Shown piece by piece: positions 9,662-17,307 of a stretch of 64,000 bases of DNA (the stretch's first letter is position 1; each line of letters opens with the position of its first letter). The translations under genes and the position numbers were made by a program. The notes under the pieces were generated by a model. That model ran no database searches and was not told the DNA's origin. It was given only the letters and a program-made list of their open reading frames with translations. This DNA is from Chitinophagaceae bacterium UBA1931 (GTDB lineage Bacteria; Bacteroidota; Bacteroidia; Chitinophagales; Chitinophagaceae). The stretch is taken from NCBI GenBank assembly GCA_002337125.1, contig DDFJ01000001.1, positions 1,141,597 to 1,205,596 on the forward strand, written 5' to 3'.

Positions 9662-10792
9662 TTATTTTTTTATATCAATAACTTTATCTTTTATTTCATA
9701 TTTGAATGGTAAAGTTGCTGATAATGCCTTCAATATCTCACCAACACTTTCTTTTTCAAATGAAGCTGTATACATATATCGCTTCACCAATTCGTTCTCA
9801 AATTTGATCGTAACTCCAAACTTCCTTTCTAACATAATTGCTATATCTTCTAAGTAGGTATCCTCAAATTCAAACCGATTATATACCCAAGCAGTTTCAA
9901 GTAGCTTGACCTCAGTTTCCTTATTCAATATTATTTGCCCTGGTTTTCCTGCCAACCTTTTGCCAGACAAAATCTTTGTAGAACTAATACCTTCATTACT
10001 AATAAACACTTTCTGTAATGGTTTTAAAACAATACTTGAATCTGCAGTATTATTTTTAACAGACAATTCAATTTTGCCACGCAATAATGAGGCCTCGCAA
10101 ATCTTGTCGTTTTTATAACTTTTAATATTAAATTTCGTACCCAAAACTTTAACCGTAAAGTTTTGAGTTTTAACTATAAATGGCATCTTTTCGTTGTGAG
10201 TAACATCAAAAAGAGCTTCACCATCAATATAAACTGTACGGTTATTTTTTGCAAAATTGTTCTCAATTCTTAAATGGCTTAATGAATTTAAAATCACAAC
10301 TGAACTATCTGCCAACCGTATGCTTTTTTTCTCACCATATCCTGTGGCATAAGTGAGAGTGTCTGATACTGTTTCATTTTGTTTGCCCTTTTCCATAATT
10401 GATTTATTCCGATTTTCAGAATAAACTTCACCATTTCCGAATTCAGTTTTTTTCAGATTCAGCAAATACATCGTTGTATAACCCAGCATGAATAGTAATA
10501 AAACAGCAGCGGCTACCGCAAACGGCCTTATACCTATCCTGCTGAAAAGAGATATTATTTTTGATCTCGATTGAACAGAAGTATTTATTAAAGCTCCATT
10601 TACCTCTGGCTCAATTTCCACGGTTTTTGATATATTAAACAACTCTTTTACGAAGAATGCAGCTTCTTCAATTTTTTCTTTTTCAGAGGGATTTAGAATC
10701 AGATATTCTTCCCAAAAGACAATATCTTTTGAATTTTTTTTTAAACAAAAATTAATAAAAGAATCATCTATTATTAGTTCTTCAATAGTCAT
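9662..10792 (-). CDS. FecR-family anti-sigma factor
   Basis: 376 residues. A cytoplasmic N-terminal sigma-binding part (1-87) is followed by one transmembrane helix (about 88-112, 'FAVAAAVLLLFMLGYTTMYLL'), a periplasmic FecR domain (about 148-230, with 'GEALFDVTH' and 'FIVKTQNFTVKVLGTKFNI'), and a C-terminal DUF4974-type domain (about 300-376). The family relays occupancy of an STN-bearing receptor to a cytoplasmic ECF sigma factor. The sigma gene lies upstream and the STN-SusC downstream on the same strand, the standard Bacteroidota arrangement. Start ATG at 10792 is the only reasonable one. Confidence 0.93.
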   Translation of the reverse strand: MTIEELIIDDSFINFCLKKNSKDIVFWEEYLILNPSEKEKIEEAAFFVKELFNISKTVEIEPEVNGALINTSVQSRSKIISLFSRIGIRPFAVAAAVLLLFMLGYTTMYLLNLKKTEFGNGEVYSENRNKSIMEKGKQNETVSDTLTYATGYGEKKSIRLADSSVVILNSLSHLRIENNFAKNNRTVYIDGEALFDVTHNEKMPFIVKTQNFTVKVLGTKFNIKSYKNDKICEASLLRGKIELSVKNNTADSSIVLKPLQKVFISNEGISSTKILSGKRLAGKPGQIILNKETEVKLLETAWVYNRFEFEDTYLEDIAIMLERKFGVTIKFENELVKRYMYTASFEKESVGEILKALSATLPFKYEIKDKVIDIKK

Positions 10793-11024
10793 ATTTCTTG
10801 GTTAAAAATTAACATCGCCATTACTATGACGAAGAAAATGAATTAATTTACCTGTCTTTTGTTGTTTTTTTTTAAATATCTTTTTTAGCTGATTTACTGT
10901 AGAAAAAACATTCATAAAAGACCAATTCATAATCAGCTAAATAATAAGGAAGTAATCGCAGGGGATGTTCTGAAGTGCATCTACTATTAAGATCAGTGGG
11001 GCTTTTTAAGGAAAATGCTGGCTG

Positions 11025-11594
11025 TTAAGTATTAGAATCCGACACATCTTTTCGCAAAGCTTTAATTGCTCTATAGAGAGTATTATAAACAGTCTGTATA
11101 CTCAATCCTGTTTTTAAAACTATTTCTTCATTTGTTAAGCCAAGTGTATATTTATAATATATTATTGTTTTGCACTGGCTGGGTAGTAAATCAAACGCCT
11201 TTTTTAGCTTCAACTCCCGGGTATAAATTTCTTCTTTTTCTTCCAGGATGTCCTGTTGAGAAATATATATATCTGTAACCCAACTGGGATAAGCCTTATT
11301 GACATTCCTGGATGCTGAGCGATGGTAATCAATTAGTTTTCGTCTAAAACAGGTAAGAACAAATGCCTCAATTTTATGTACGTTCTCAAAACTTATTTTT
11401 TTTTCTGCAAATTCCAGGAACATCTGTTGAATTATATCTTCAACATGTTCTGAAGAGAATCCCGATCTTAATCCACAGTGATAAAGATTTTCATATGAAC
11501 GGCAATAGATATCAGCTAATCCGGGTTCACCCTTTTCTTTAAAAAAGGATATTATATCACTCCGCTTATCAGCCTTAACTATGTTCACACTCAT
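11025..11594 (-). CDS. ECF RNA polymerase sigma factor (Bacteroidota FecI-like)
   Basis: 189 residues from the ATG at 11594. A longer frame exists only by using a TTG at 11621. Region 2 is represented by 'YCRSYENLYHCGLRSGFSSEHVEDIIQQMFLEFAEK' and region 4 by the helix-turn-helix 'LTNEEIVLKTGLSIQTVYNTLYRAI'. With FecR and the STN-SusC it forms a cell-surface signalling trio, and it should drive the SusC/SusD/lipoprotein genes in response to the imported glycan. A 232-bp gap separates it from fecR, so fecR may have a second promoter. Confidence 0.92.
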   Translation of the reverse strand: MSVNIVKADKRSDIISFFKEKGEPGLADIYCRSYENLYHCGLRSGFSSEHVEDIIQQMFLEFAEKKISFENVHKIEAFVLTCFRRKLIDYHRSASRNVNKAYPSWVTDIYISQQDILEEKEEIYTRELKLKKAFDLLPSQCKTIIYYKYTLGLTNEEIVLKTGLSIQTVYNTLYRAIKALRKDVSDSNT

Positions 11595-12010
11595 AAAATA
11601 AGCAGTTAAAAAAGGATTCAAATCACCGAAACAGAATTACATTATATGTTCAATAAGCAACTCGATAAACTTCTTGCCGGACAATATTCATTCTTTTCAT
11701 AAAAATAGCGCATCACCGAAAAAAAACTATAAGAACTGAAATCTTTATCTAGAATAAACTACAGCAAATTTAAATCACATTACTGACCAACTAATGATAA
11801 ACGGAATTGAATCGAAAGCAATTTAAACTTTTTAAATTCACCTATTTTGCCACTGAGCAATCGTTTGCGCAAAGTTTTTATATTATTAATGAATTTCGAT
11901 TCGTTAACGAACAGGCTCAACAAATAGCTGTTGTATAATTTTCCTATTGCCAAAGTAACCATTTCGAATGTACAGGTAGTTTAAGATTAGAAAAATAGCT
12001 CTTCTTAATT
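11595..12010. other. Intergenic region upstream of sigma gene
   Basis: About 415 bp, AT-rich. It should hold the promoter of the sigma gene and the end of the transcript from the sugar-oxidation operon. A 60-codon minus frame at 11780-11962 has no family resemblance, no signal peptide and no coding-like neighbours, so I do not call it a gene. Confidence 0.4.
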
Positions 12011-12558
12011 TTATAATACTTTAAACAGCGTTTGCCCGAAATACAAGTTAAAATCTTTAACCCTCCCGTTTGGTGAATCCTGCCGTGGCAGGTATTTCAA
12101 GCTGCCAATTTTATATACACCGACCATGTCAATAACCAAATGATGAGGATGCTTGGGCGATGCAGACTGCCACTGCATATGCCCTACGGTTGTATTCTGA
12201 AGATCAAATACATTTTCAGCTTTACCATCATCGCCATCAAGTTCTTCACTATCAGCATATAATACTTTCCATTTGTTTCCTGGAATATCTTTTCCATTTT
12301 CATCGGTCAGATAAAGTTCTGATACCGTTGTAAACGAATCATTGGGCCGTTGAGCATTTAACTCTTCAAAACAAAAATATCTTCCGGTTGCATTAAACTT
12401 CACCAGTTGCCAATCAATGCCAGCTGCCAAACTTCCACTGAAAACCGGATGCCCGCCGGTAAGATTCAATTCCTGATTTTCTTTTTGATGTTTTTTCACT
12501 GCAGCTTTTGGTAGAAAAAATTAACCTTATTAATAAGAAAATAACAGCCAGGATGTTC
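12011..12558 (-). pseudogene. Broken lipoprotein gene with F5/8-type C (discoidin-like) domain
   Basis: The intact part (12011-12499, GTG-initiable) encodes a discoidin-like carbohydrate-binding domain: 'LVKFNATGRYFCFEEL', 'VSELYLTDENGKDIP', 'HHLVIDMVGVYKIGSLKYLPRQ', 'GRVKDFNLYFG'. It has no signal peptide and a stop codon 14 codons upstream. In another minus-strand frame just upstream, bases about 12497-12558 encode a lipoprotein-like signal (hydrophobic 'ILAVIFLLIRLIFSTKSC') but without a start codon. The simplest reading is one ancestral lipoprotein gene that lost its start and suffered a frameshift in an A-rich stretch near 12490. It is the last member of the sugar-oxidation operon. Binding function is family-level inference. 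Confidence 0.55.
12079..12092. repeat. Short palindrome CCTGCC-gt-GGCAGG inside the discoidin-domain frame
   Basis: A 14-bp inverted repeat of the CCTGCC..GGCAGG type. The same class of GC-rich palindrome appears in the repeat arrays near 51.0, 60.8 and 61.3 kb. It is read through in frame here as part of 'YLPRQD'. Confidence 0.5.
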
Positions 12559-12561
12559 TGC

Positions 12562-12732
12562 TTATTTCTTAACAAACACGAATACAAACATAAAACCAGC
12601 AAACAGAAGAAAGCCAAAACCACAATACAAATTGACTTTCGTACCGGTAACAAGAGAATAAACAATCAACAGCAATGCTATTATCAGAAAAAATAATCCT
12701 ATTACAAATCGTAGATCAAACAAATTCTTCAT
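12562..12732 (-). CDS. 56-residue membrane protein following the symporter gene
   Basis: ATG at 12732 to TAA at 12562. The protein begins MKNLFDLRFVIGLFF and has two predicted transmembrane helices (about 9-28 and 37-53) and a basic end 'VKK'. It lies 11 bp after the stop of the sodium/solute symporter gene, so it is almost certainly co-transcribed with it. Small two-helix proteins in this position are seen beside SSS-family transporters in Bacteroidota and may be accessory subunits, but I know of no demonstrated role. The frame is short but has a good start, the right spacing and a clear membrane topology. Confidence 0.7.
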   Translation of the reverse strand: MKNLFDLRFVIGLFFLIIALLLIVYSLVTGTKVNLYCGFGFLLFAGFMFVFVFVKK

Positions 12733-12743
12733 AGCCTATTCTT

Positions 12744-14396
12744 TTAAAAGAAAATAATATTCAAAACCAACGAAGCAATCAGTACAACGATACCAATCCA
12801 TAATGGATTCCGGTACCAAATTTTTTCTTTGTCGTTTTGTTTTGGAGTAAGGCTGTATACAAGCCCTGTTAAGCTGCTTGGTGAAGTTGGTTTTGTAAAT
12901 AAACTTACACCGACAGTAACGATCAGGCAACTTAAAAATGAAATCCAGGCAATGGTAAATGCTTGTCCACTACCCGAATAAAAATCATGTAGTGCAAAGA
13001 TCCATCCTCCCTTACCTTCAGCAGTCGTTAATCCCTGTATGATTGCTGCCGCACCAGTTCCCGCTATCAACCCCCAGAAAGCTCCATGCCCGGTTGCTCT
13101 TTTCCAAAACATTCCGAGTGCAAAAGTTGCAAATAATGGAGCATTGACAAAACTGAAAACCAACTGCAGCAAATCCATAATACTATTGAAACTTCTGGCA
13201 ACATAAGCCGTTGCAATTGAAATTAAAATTCCGATTATAGTTGTTGCCTTCCCAATGATAAGATAATGTTTATCTGATGCCTTTTTATTGATATGAGACT
13301 GGTATATGTCAAATGTCCACACTGTATTAAAGGCTGTTACATTACCAGCCATCCCACTCATAAACGATGCGATTAATGCAGTTAAACCAACACCCAACAA
13401 TCCGTTTGGATATATTTTCTGCAATAAAACAGGTAAAACCATATTGTAATTCTCAGACCCATTGATGTTCTGCGGTAATTCATAACCGGTAAATTGCTTT
13501 TGCAATGCAAGAATTACAATTCCTGGCAAAATAACAACTGCCGGCATAAGGATTTTAGGAATTGCAGCAATGATGGGAGTACGTCTCGCATCGTTTAAAT
13601 TTCCACTGACCATTGCTCTCTGTACCACTAAAAAATCCGTACACCAATAACCAAAAGCTAATACAAATCCAAGCCCCATTACCATACCTGCAACATCAAC
13701 CCCCATAGGATTATTTGAAGGATTATCCAGACCTTTCCAGGCATGTAATTTTGCAGCATCTACATGTTGTAGAATCCCCTGCCATCCTCCAGCTTTATCA
13801 AGTCCAATATATACCAACGGGGCAATGCCAAGCACAATTAAAAAGAACTGCAGTACTTCATTATAAATGGCACTTGTAAGTCCACCGGTGAATGTATAAA
13901 CCATTACCACAAATGCAGCCACCCAAACAGAAATATTAAAATTCCATCCCAATATCACTTCCATAAGCATAGCAAGAGCATATAAGGAAACTCCTGATGA
14001 AAAAACGGTCATTCCAGCAAAACTGATGGCATTCAGTGTCCGAGTCTTTTCATCAAAACGAAGTTTCAGGTATTCAGGAACGCTGCGGGCTTTACTTCCA
14101 TAGTAAAAGGGCATCATATAAATTCCCAAAAAAATCATTGCAATAGGAGCACCAACCCAATAAAAGTGCACTGTTAACATTCCGTATTTTGCTCCATTGG
14201 CGGCCATACCTAAAACTTCCTGGGCACCAAGATTGGCAGAAATAAAAGCAAGGCTGGTAATCCAAAGAGGAATACTCCGGTTACTCATTAAAAAATCATT
14301 GCTGGTTTTTACTTTTCTCTTCAATAAAAAACCAATACCGATAACAAACAAAAAATAGATCGCAATAATGAGATAGTCAATAAACGCTAAAGTCAT
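12744..14396 (-). CDS. Sodium/solute symporter (SSS family, SGLT-like)
   Basis: 550 residues, about 14 transmembrane helices. Family signatures are 'DYLIIAIYFLFVIGIGFLLKR', 'NDFLMSNRSIPLWITSLAFISANLGAQEVLG', 'SVPEYLKLRFDEKTRTLNA' and 'YTFTGGLTSAIYNEVLQFFLIVLG'. These match bacterial SglT-like sodium/sugar symporters. Sitting between the lactonase gene (10-bp gap) and the small membrane protein (11-bp gap), it is the inner-membrane uptake step for the free sugar or sugar acid released by the GH enzymes of this operon. The exact substrate cannot be deduced. Confidence 0.92.
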   Translation of the reverse strand: MTLAFIDYLIIAIYFLFVIGIGFLLKRKVKTSNDFLMSNRSIPLWITSLAFISANLGAQEVLGMAANGAKYGMLTVHFYWVGAPIAMIFLGIYMMPFYYGSKARSVPEYLKLRFDEKTRTLNAISFAGMTVFSSGVSLYALAMLMEVILGWNFNISVWVAAFVVMVYTFTGGLTSAIYNEVLQFFLIVLGIAPLVYIGLDKAGGWQGILQHVDAAKLHAWKGLDNPSNNPMGVDVAGMVMGLGFVLAFGYWCTDFLVVQRAMVSGNLNDARRTPIIAAIPKILMPAVVILPGIVILALQKQFTGYELPQNINGSENYNMVLPVLLQKIYPNGLLGVGLTALIASFMSGMAGNVTAFNTVWTFDIYQSHINKKASDKHYLIIGKATTIIGILISIATAYVARSFNSIMDLLQLVFSFVNAPLFATFALGMFWKRATGHGAFWGLIAGTGAAAIIQGLTTAEGKGGWIFALHDFYSGSGQAFTIAWISFLSCLIVTVGVSLFTKPTSPSSLTGLVYSLTPKQNDKEKIWYRNPLWIGIVVLIASLVLNIIFF

Positions 14397-14406
14397 TTTC
14401 TCTGTT

Positions 14407-15300
14407 TTAAAAATTCATTTTTTGTCTGAAAGCATATAACGGCAACCCTCTTTTACCTGTTTCAGCTATAAATAAGGAACCACTTAAAGGATATTTATCT
14501 AATTCCTTTTCCGATAATCCTTCTCGTGCTGTAGTAATAAATAATTGCTGATTATTTTCTCCGCCAAAAGAACAATTTGTAACATGTGGAGCACTAACTA
14601 TAATCTTTGAAATCAAATCTCCATTTCCCGGGTTATAACAATTTACACAGCCTCCTCCCCACATCGCAACCCATAAATTCCCTTCTTCATCGGCACACAT
14701 TCCGTCTGCTGTCAATCCTTTTTCATTAATTGAAACAACAACCCTTACATTACTGATATTACCTGTATCAACATCATAATCAAATGCCCTGATATTATAT
14801 TCGAAAGAGTCAATATAATACATCACTTTGTTATCAGGCGACCAGCAGATACCATTGGATACTGTTGTCCCGTTAATCATCTTTACCAATTCTTTTCCAT
14901 CAAAGCAATACAAGGAACCTTCATTAGCCTTAGCAAAAACATTCATCGTTCCTATCCACAACCTGCCGGCAATGTCACAGGCTCCATCATTACAACGGTT
15001 CTGCAGTATATCTTTTTCAATATCGGCAAGAACTTCTGTTTTTCCGGAAGGAAAATCTACCAAAACAATTGCATCTTCAAGTGCAATCAGCAGTTTATTT
15101 TCACCAGCTGCAAATACAGCACCTGGTTTTTTTGTCAGAAGATGTTCTGATATTGTTTTGTTTACAGGATCCAGAATGCCTAAGCGTTTTTCATTAATAT
15201 CAACATACAAAAACTTTTTCCAGTCAGCATGCCAGTAGGCACCTTCACCAAGTTGCAGTTGATGTTTATAAACTAATTCAGCCTTAATTATGTTCATCAT
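14407..15300 (-). CDS. SMP-30/gluconolactonase-family sugar lactonase
   Basis: 297 residues, six-bladed beta-propeller of the SMP-30/LRE family. Metal-site residues can be seen in 'LGEGAYW' (Glu19), 'NDGACDIAGRLWIGTM' (Asn), 'SNGICWSPD' (Asn) and 'TADGMCADEEGNLWVA' (Asp). The family hydrolyses aldono-lactones to aldonic acids. Placed between a sugar dehydrogenase-like SDR (24-bp gap) and the symporter, it should perform the second step of a non-phosphorylative sugar oxidation. Tandem Met codons at the start leave a one-codon ambiguity. Confidence 0.88.
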   Translation of the reverse strand: MMNIIKAELVYKHQLQLGEGAYWHADWKKFLYVDINEKRLGILDPVNKTISEHLLTKKPGAVFAAGENKLLIALEDAIVLVDFPSGKTEVLADIEKDILQNRCNDGACDIAGRLWIGTMNVFAKANEGSLYCFDGKELVKMINGTTVSNGICWSPDNKVMYYIDSFEYNIRAFDYDVDTGNISNVRVVVSINEKGLTADGMCADEEGNLWVAMWGGGCVNCYNPGNGDLISKIIVSAPHVTNCSFGGENNQQLFITTAREGLSEKELDKYPLSGSLFIAETGKRGLPLYAFRQKMNF

Positions 15301-15324
15301 TAGTTTCGGAGTTGATAACAGAGA

Positions 15325-16098
15325 TTATTTTTGTTGCATTAAAGCACTTCTGCCTCCATCAATTAGATAAGTTGTTCCTGAAGAAAAAGAGGCATATTCA
15401 CTCGCCAGAAAAACACACCATCCACCAATTTCATCAACTGTTCCAATTCTTTTTACCGGATGCAGGTCAATTGTTTTCTGCCGTTCAGCCTCAGGATCAC
15501 TGAATGAATCAAACCATTTCTGATTACCGGGAGTATCAATAAATCCTGGAGCAATTCCAACAGTACGGATGAATGGTGACCATTCAATTGAAAGACTCTG
15601 CACCAATGCTGTTAAAGCAGTCTTGCTGATATTATAAGGAAAGCAACCTGGAATGGTATAATATGCATGATTTGATGACATGATAATTATTACCCCGTTG
15701 TTTTTTTCTAAGTAAGGTTTACAAAGTTTTGCCAGTCTCCAGTGTGATGCAAGATTTAGCTCCATATTATTTTGCCAATCATCATCAGTACTTTTATCTG
15801 CACCGGTAAAAACATTTGCCCCCGCATTGGATATCAGTATATCAACTCCCCCAAACCTTTCAACAGTACGTGCAACAAAATTTTCAAGATCAGTTTGGCA
15901 TGTTACATCGCATTTTGTGTACAAAACCCGGGCACCATATTGCATCATTTCCTTTTTAAAAACAGCATCTTCACCACCTCTCGCACACCCTGAAATATTT
16001 GCTCCTGCTTTTGCCATTTGACGTGCAATTCCCAATCCAAGACCGGCATTGGCTCCACTGATCAAAACTGTTTTTCCTGAAAAATCTATCTGAAACAT
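15325..16098 (-). CDS. SDR-family NAD(P)-dependent sugar dehydrogenase
   Basis: 257 residues of classical short-chain dehydrogenase type: cofactor motif 'SGANAGLGLGIA' (14-25), 'NAGA' (91-94), catalytic Ser141/142, Tyr155 and Lys159 ('YNISK'), and the C-terminal 'SGTTYLIDGG'. In this context (lactonase downstream, sugar-acid dehydratase upstream with a 20-bp gap) the natural role is oxidation of an aldose to its lactone. Alternatively it could act later in the pathway on a 2-keto-3-deoxy acid, as seen in L-fucose and L-rhamnose oxidative routes. Confidence 0.88.
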   Translation of the reverse strand: MFQIDFSGKTVLISGANAGLGLGIARQMAKAGANISGCARGGEDAVFKKEMMQYGARVLYTKCDVTCQTDLENFVARTVERFGGVDILISNAGANVFTGADKSTDDDWQNNMELNLASHWRLAKLCKPYLEKNNGVIIIMSSNHAYYTIPGCFPYNISKTALTALVQSLSIEWSPFIRTVGIAPGFIDTPGNQKWFDSFSDPEAERQKTIDLHPVKRIGTVDEIGGWCVFLASEYASFSSGTTYLIDGGRSALMQQK

Positions 16099-16118
16099 AT
16101 CGCTTTCTTTAATGATGA

Positions 16119-17285
16119 TTAGATATAAAATCCGGGGCGTGTTTCTAAAATACCAGGATGTTTTTCCATTTCCTCTTCAACCAGGTCCACCCCAAGGCCA
16201 GGCCTGTCGCTCAGTTGCAGATATCCCTCCCGTACCATCTCCTGAATGGGATGAGTAATAACCGTATCCCTCCATGCAACATCATTAAACATAAATTCCT
16301 GCCGGAAGAAATTAGGAACAGAAGCACAAACATGTGCAGATGCCAATGTTGACAACGGCCCGTTCGGATTATGCGGAGCCAGCAATACATTATAGGCTTC
16401 CATCATGGTGGCCATACGTTTCATCTCAGATGGGCCACCGCAACGGGTAATATCAGGCATCATTATATCACAGATATTTTTTTCCAGAACTGGACGGATA
16501 CCATGCCTTGTGTAATGCCGCTCTCCAACACATATAGATACATTGGAAGGAATACGTTCACGCATGGCACGTAATGTATCAGCACTTTCAGGTCCAGCAG
16601 GTTCTTCATACCATGTTATATCCAGTTGTGAAAAACGCTGTGCCATTTTTACAGCAACACGGTAGTTAAGCATGGCGTGAGTTTCAATCATAATATCAAA
16701 ATCCCTTCCCACTGCTTCTCTTACGGCCTTACTTACTTCAAAAGCAAGGTCCTGCTGTTCAGTGGTTAAAGTAAGATTAGAAGAAAGATCCTCCCCATAT
16801 AAATAATTGGTATGTGCAAAAGGATCAAATTTCAGTCCGGTAAAACCGGCCTCTTTTACTTTTTTGGCCTGTGCAGCATAGTCATCTGCATTATGTCCAC
16901 CGGCAGTAAACCAATAATTTGCATACAATAAAATATTCTTGCGAAAAGCACCGCCCAGCAATTCATAACATGGGGTATGCAATACTTTTCCCTTCAGGTC
17001 AAGTAAAGCCATATCAATACCACTAATTGCACAAAGACTGGCACCATAAGGTCCTATCCAGTTCAGATCACGGTAAAGTTTTGTCCAGATAAAATCCGTT
17101 TGCATCGGATCAAGTCCAATAATACGTTGACCAACATGTTTTGCTGCTTCATACACAATGGGACTACCCGGCCAGTTGGTTGCTTCACCTACTCCTGTAT
17201 GCCCTGTATCAGTATAAATTTTTAATAAGGTCCAGTTATATTTAACACCTTCTACAAGCCATACTTTTACATCAGTTATTTTCAT
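16119..17285 (-). CDS. Mandelate racemase/enolase-superfamily sugar-acid dehydratase
   Basis: 388 residues. N-terminal capping domain (1-125), then a TIM barrel. Metal ligands are visible as Glu201 ('IETHAM'), Glu227 ('YEEP') and Glu255 ('VGERHYTR'). The Asp278/His305 pair ('MPDIT', 'APHNPNGP') matches the His-Asp base of the mandelate-racemase and galactonate-dehydratase subgroup. Together with the lactonase, SDR and RraA-like aldolase this points to dehydration of an aldonic acid to its 2-keto-3-deoxy form. D-galactonate, L-fuconate and D-arabinonate-type substrates are all possible. Confidence 0.88.
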   Translation of the reverse strand: MKITDVKVWLVEGVKYNWTLLKIYTDTGHTGVGEATNWPGSPIVYEAAKHVGQRIIGLDPMQTDFIWTKLYRDLNWIGPYGASLCAISGIDMALLDLKGKVLHTPCYELLGGAFRKNILLYANYWFTAGGHNADDYAAQAKKVKEAGFTGLKFDPFAHTNYLYGEDLSSNLTLTTEQQDLAFEVSKAVREAVGRDFDIMIETHAMLNYRVAVKMAQRFSQLDITWYEEPAGPESADTLRAMRERIPSNVSICVGERHYTRHGIRPVLEKNICDIMMPDITRCGGPSEMKRMATMMEAYNVLLAPHNPNGPLSTLASAHVCASVPNFFRQEFMFNDVAWRDTVITHPIQEMVREGYLQLSDRPGLGVDLVEEEMEKHPGILETRPGFYI

Positions 17286-17307
17286 TTTAAAACATTTTTA
17301 TCAATAG

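Noticed and set aside
6179..10792. Reading the FecR/STN-receptor set as a siderophore (FecA-type) uptake system
   Set aside because: The receptor has a SusC-type CarboxypepD_reg domain and is followed by SusD and glycosidases, which indicates glycan uptake.
11780..11962. 60-codon minus frame upstream of the sigma gene
   Set aside because: No family resemblance, no signal or domain; composition as expected from AT-rich spacer.
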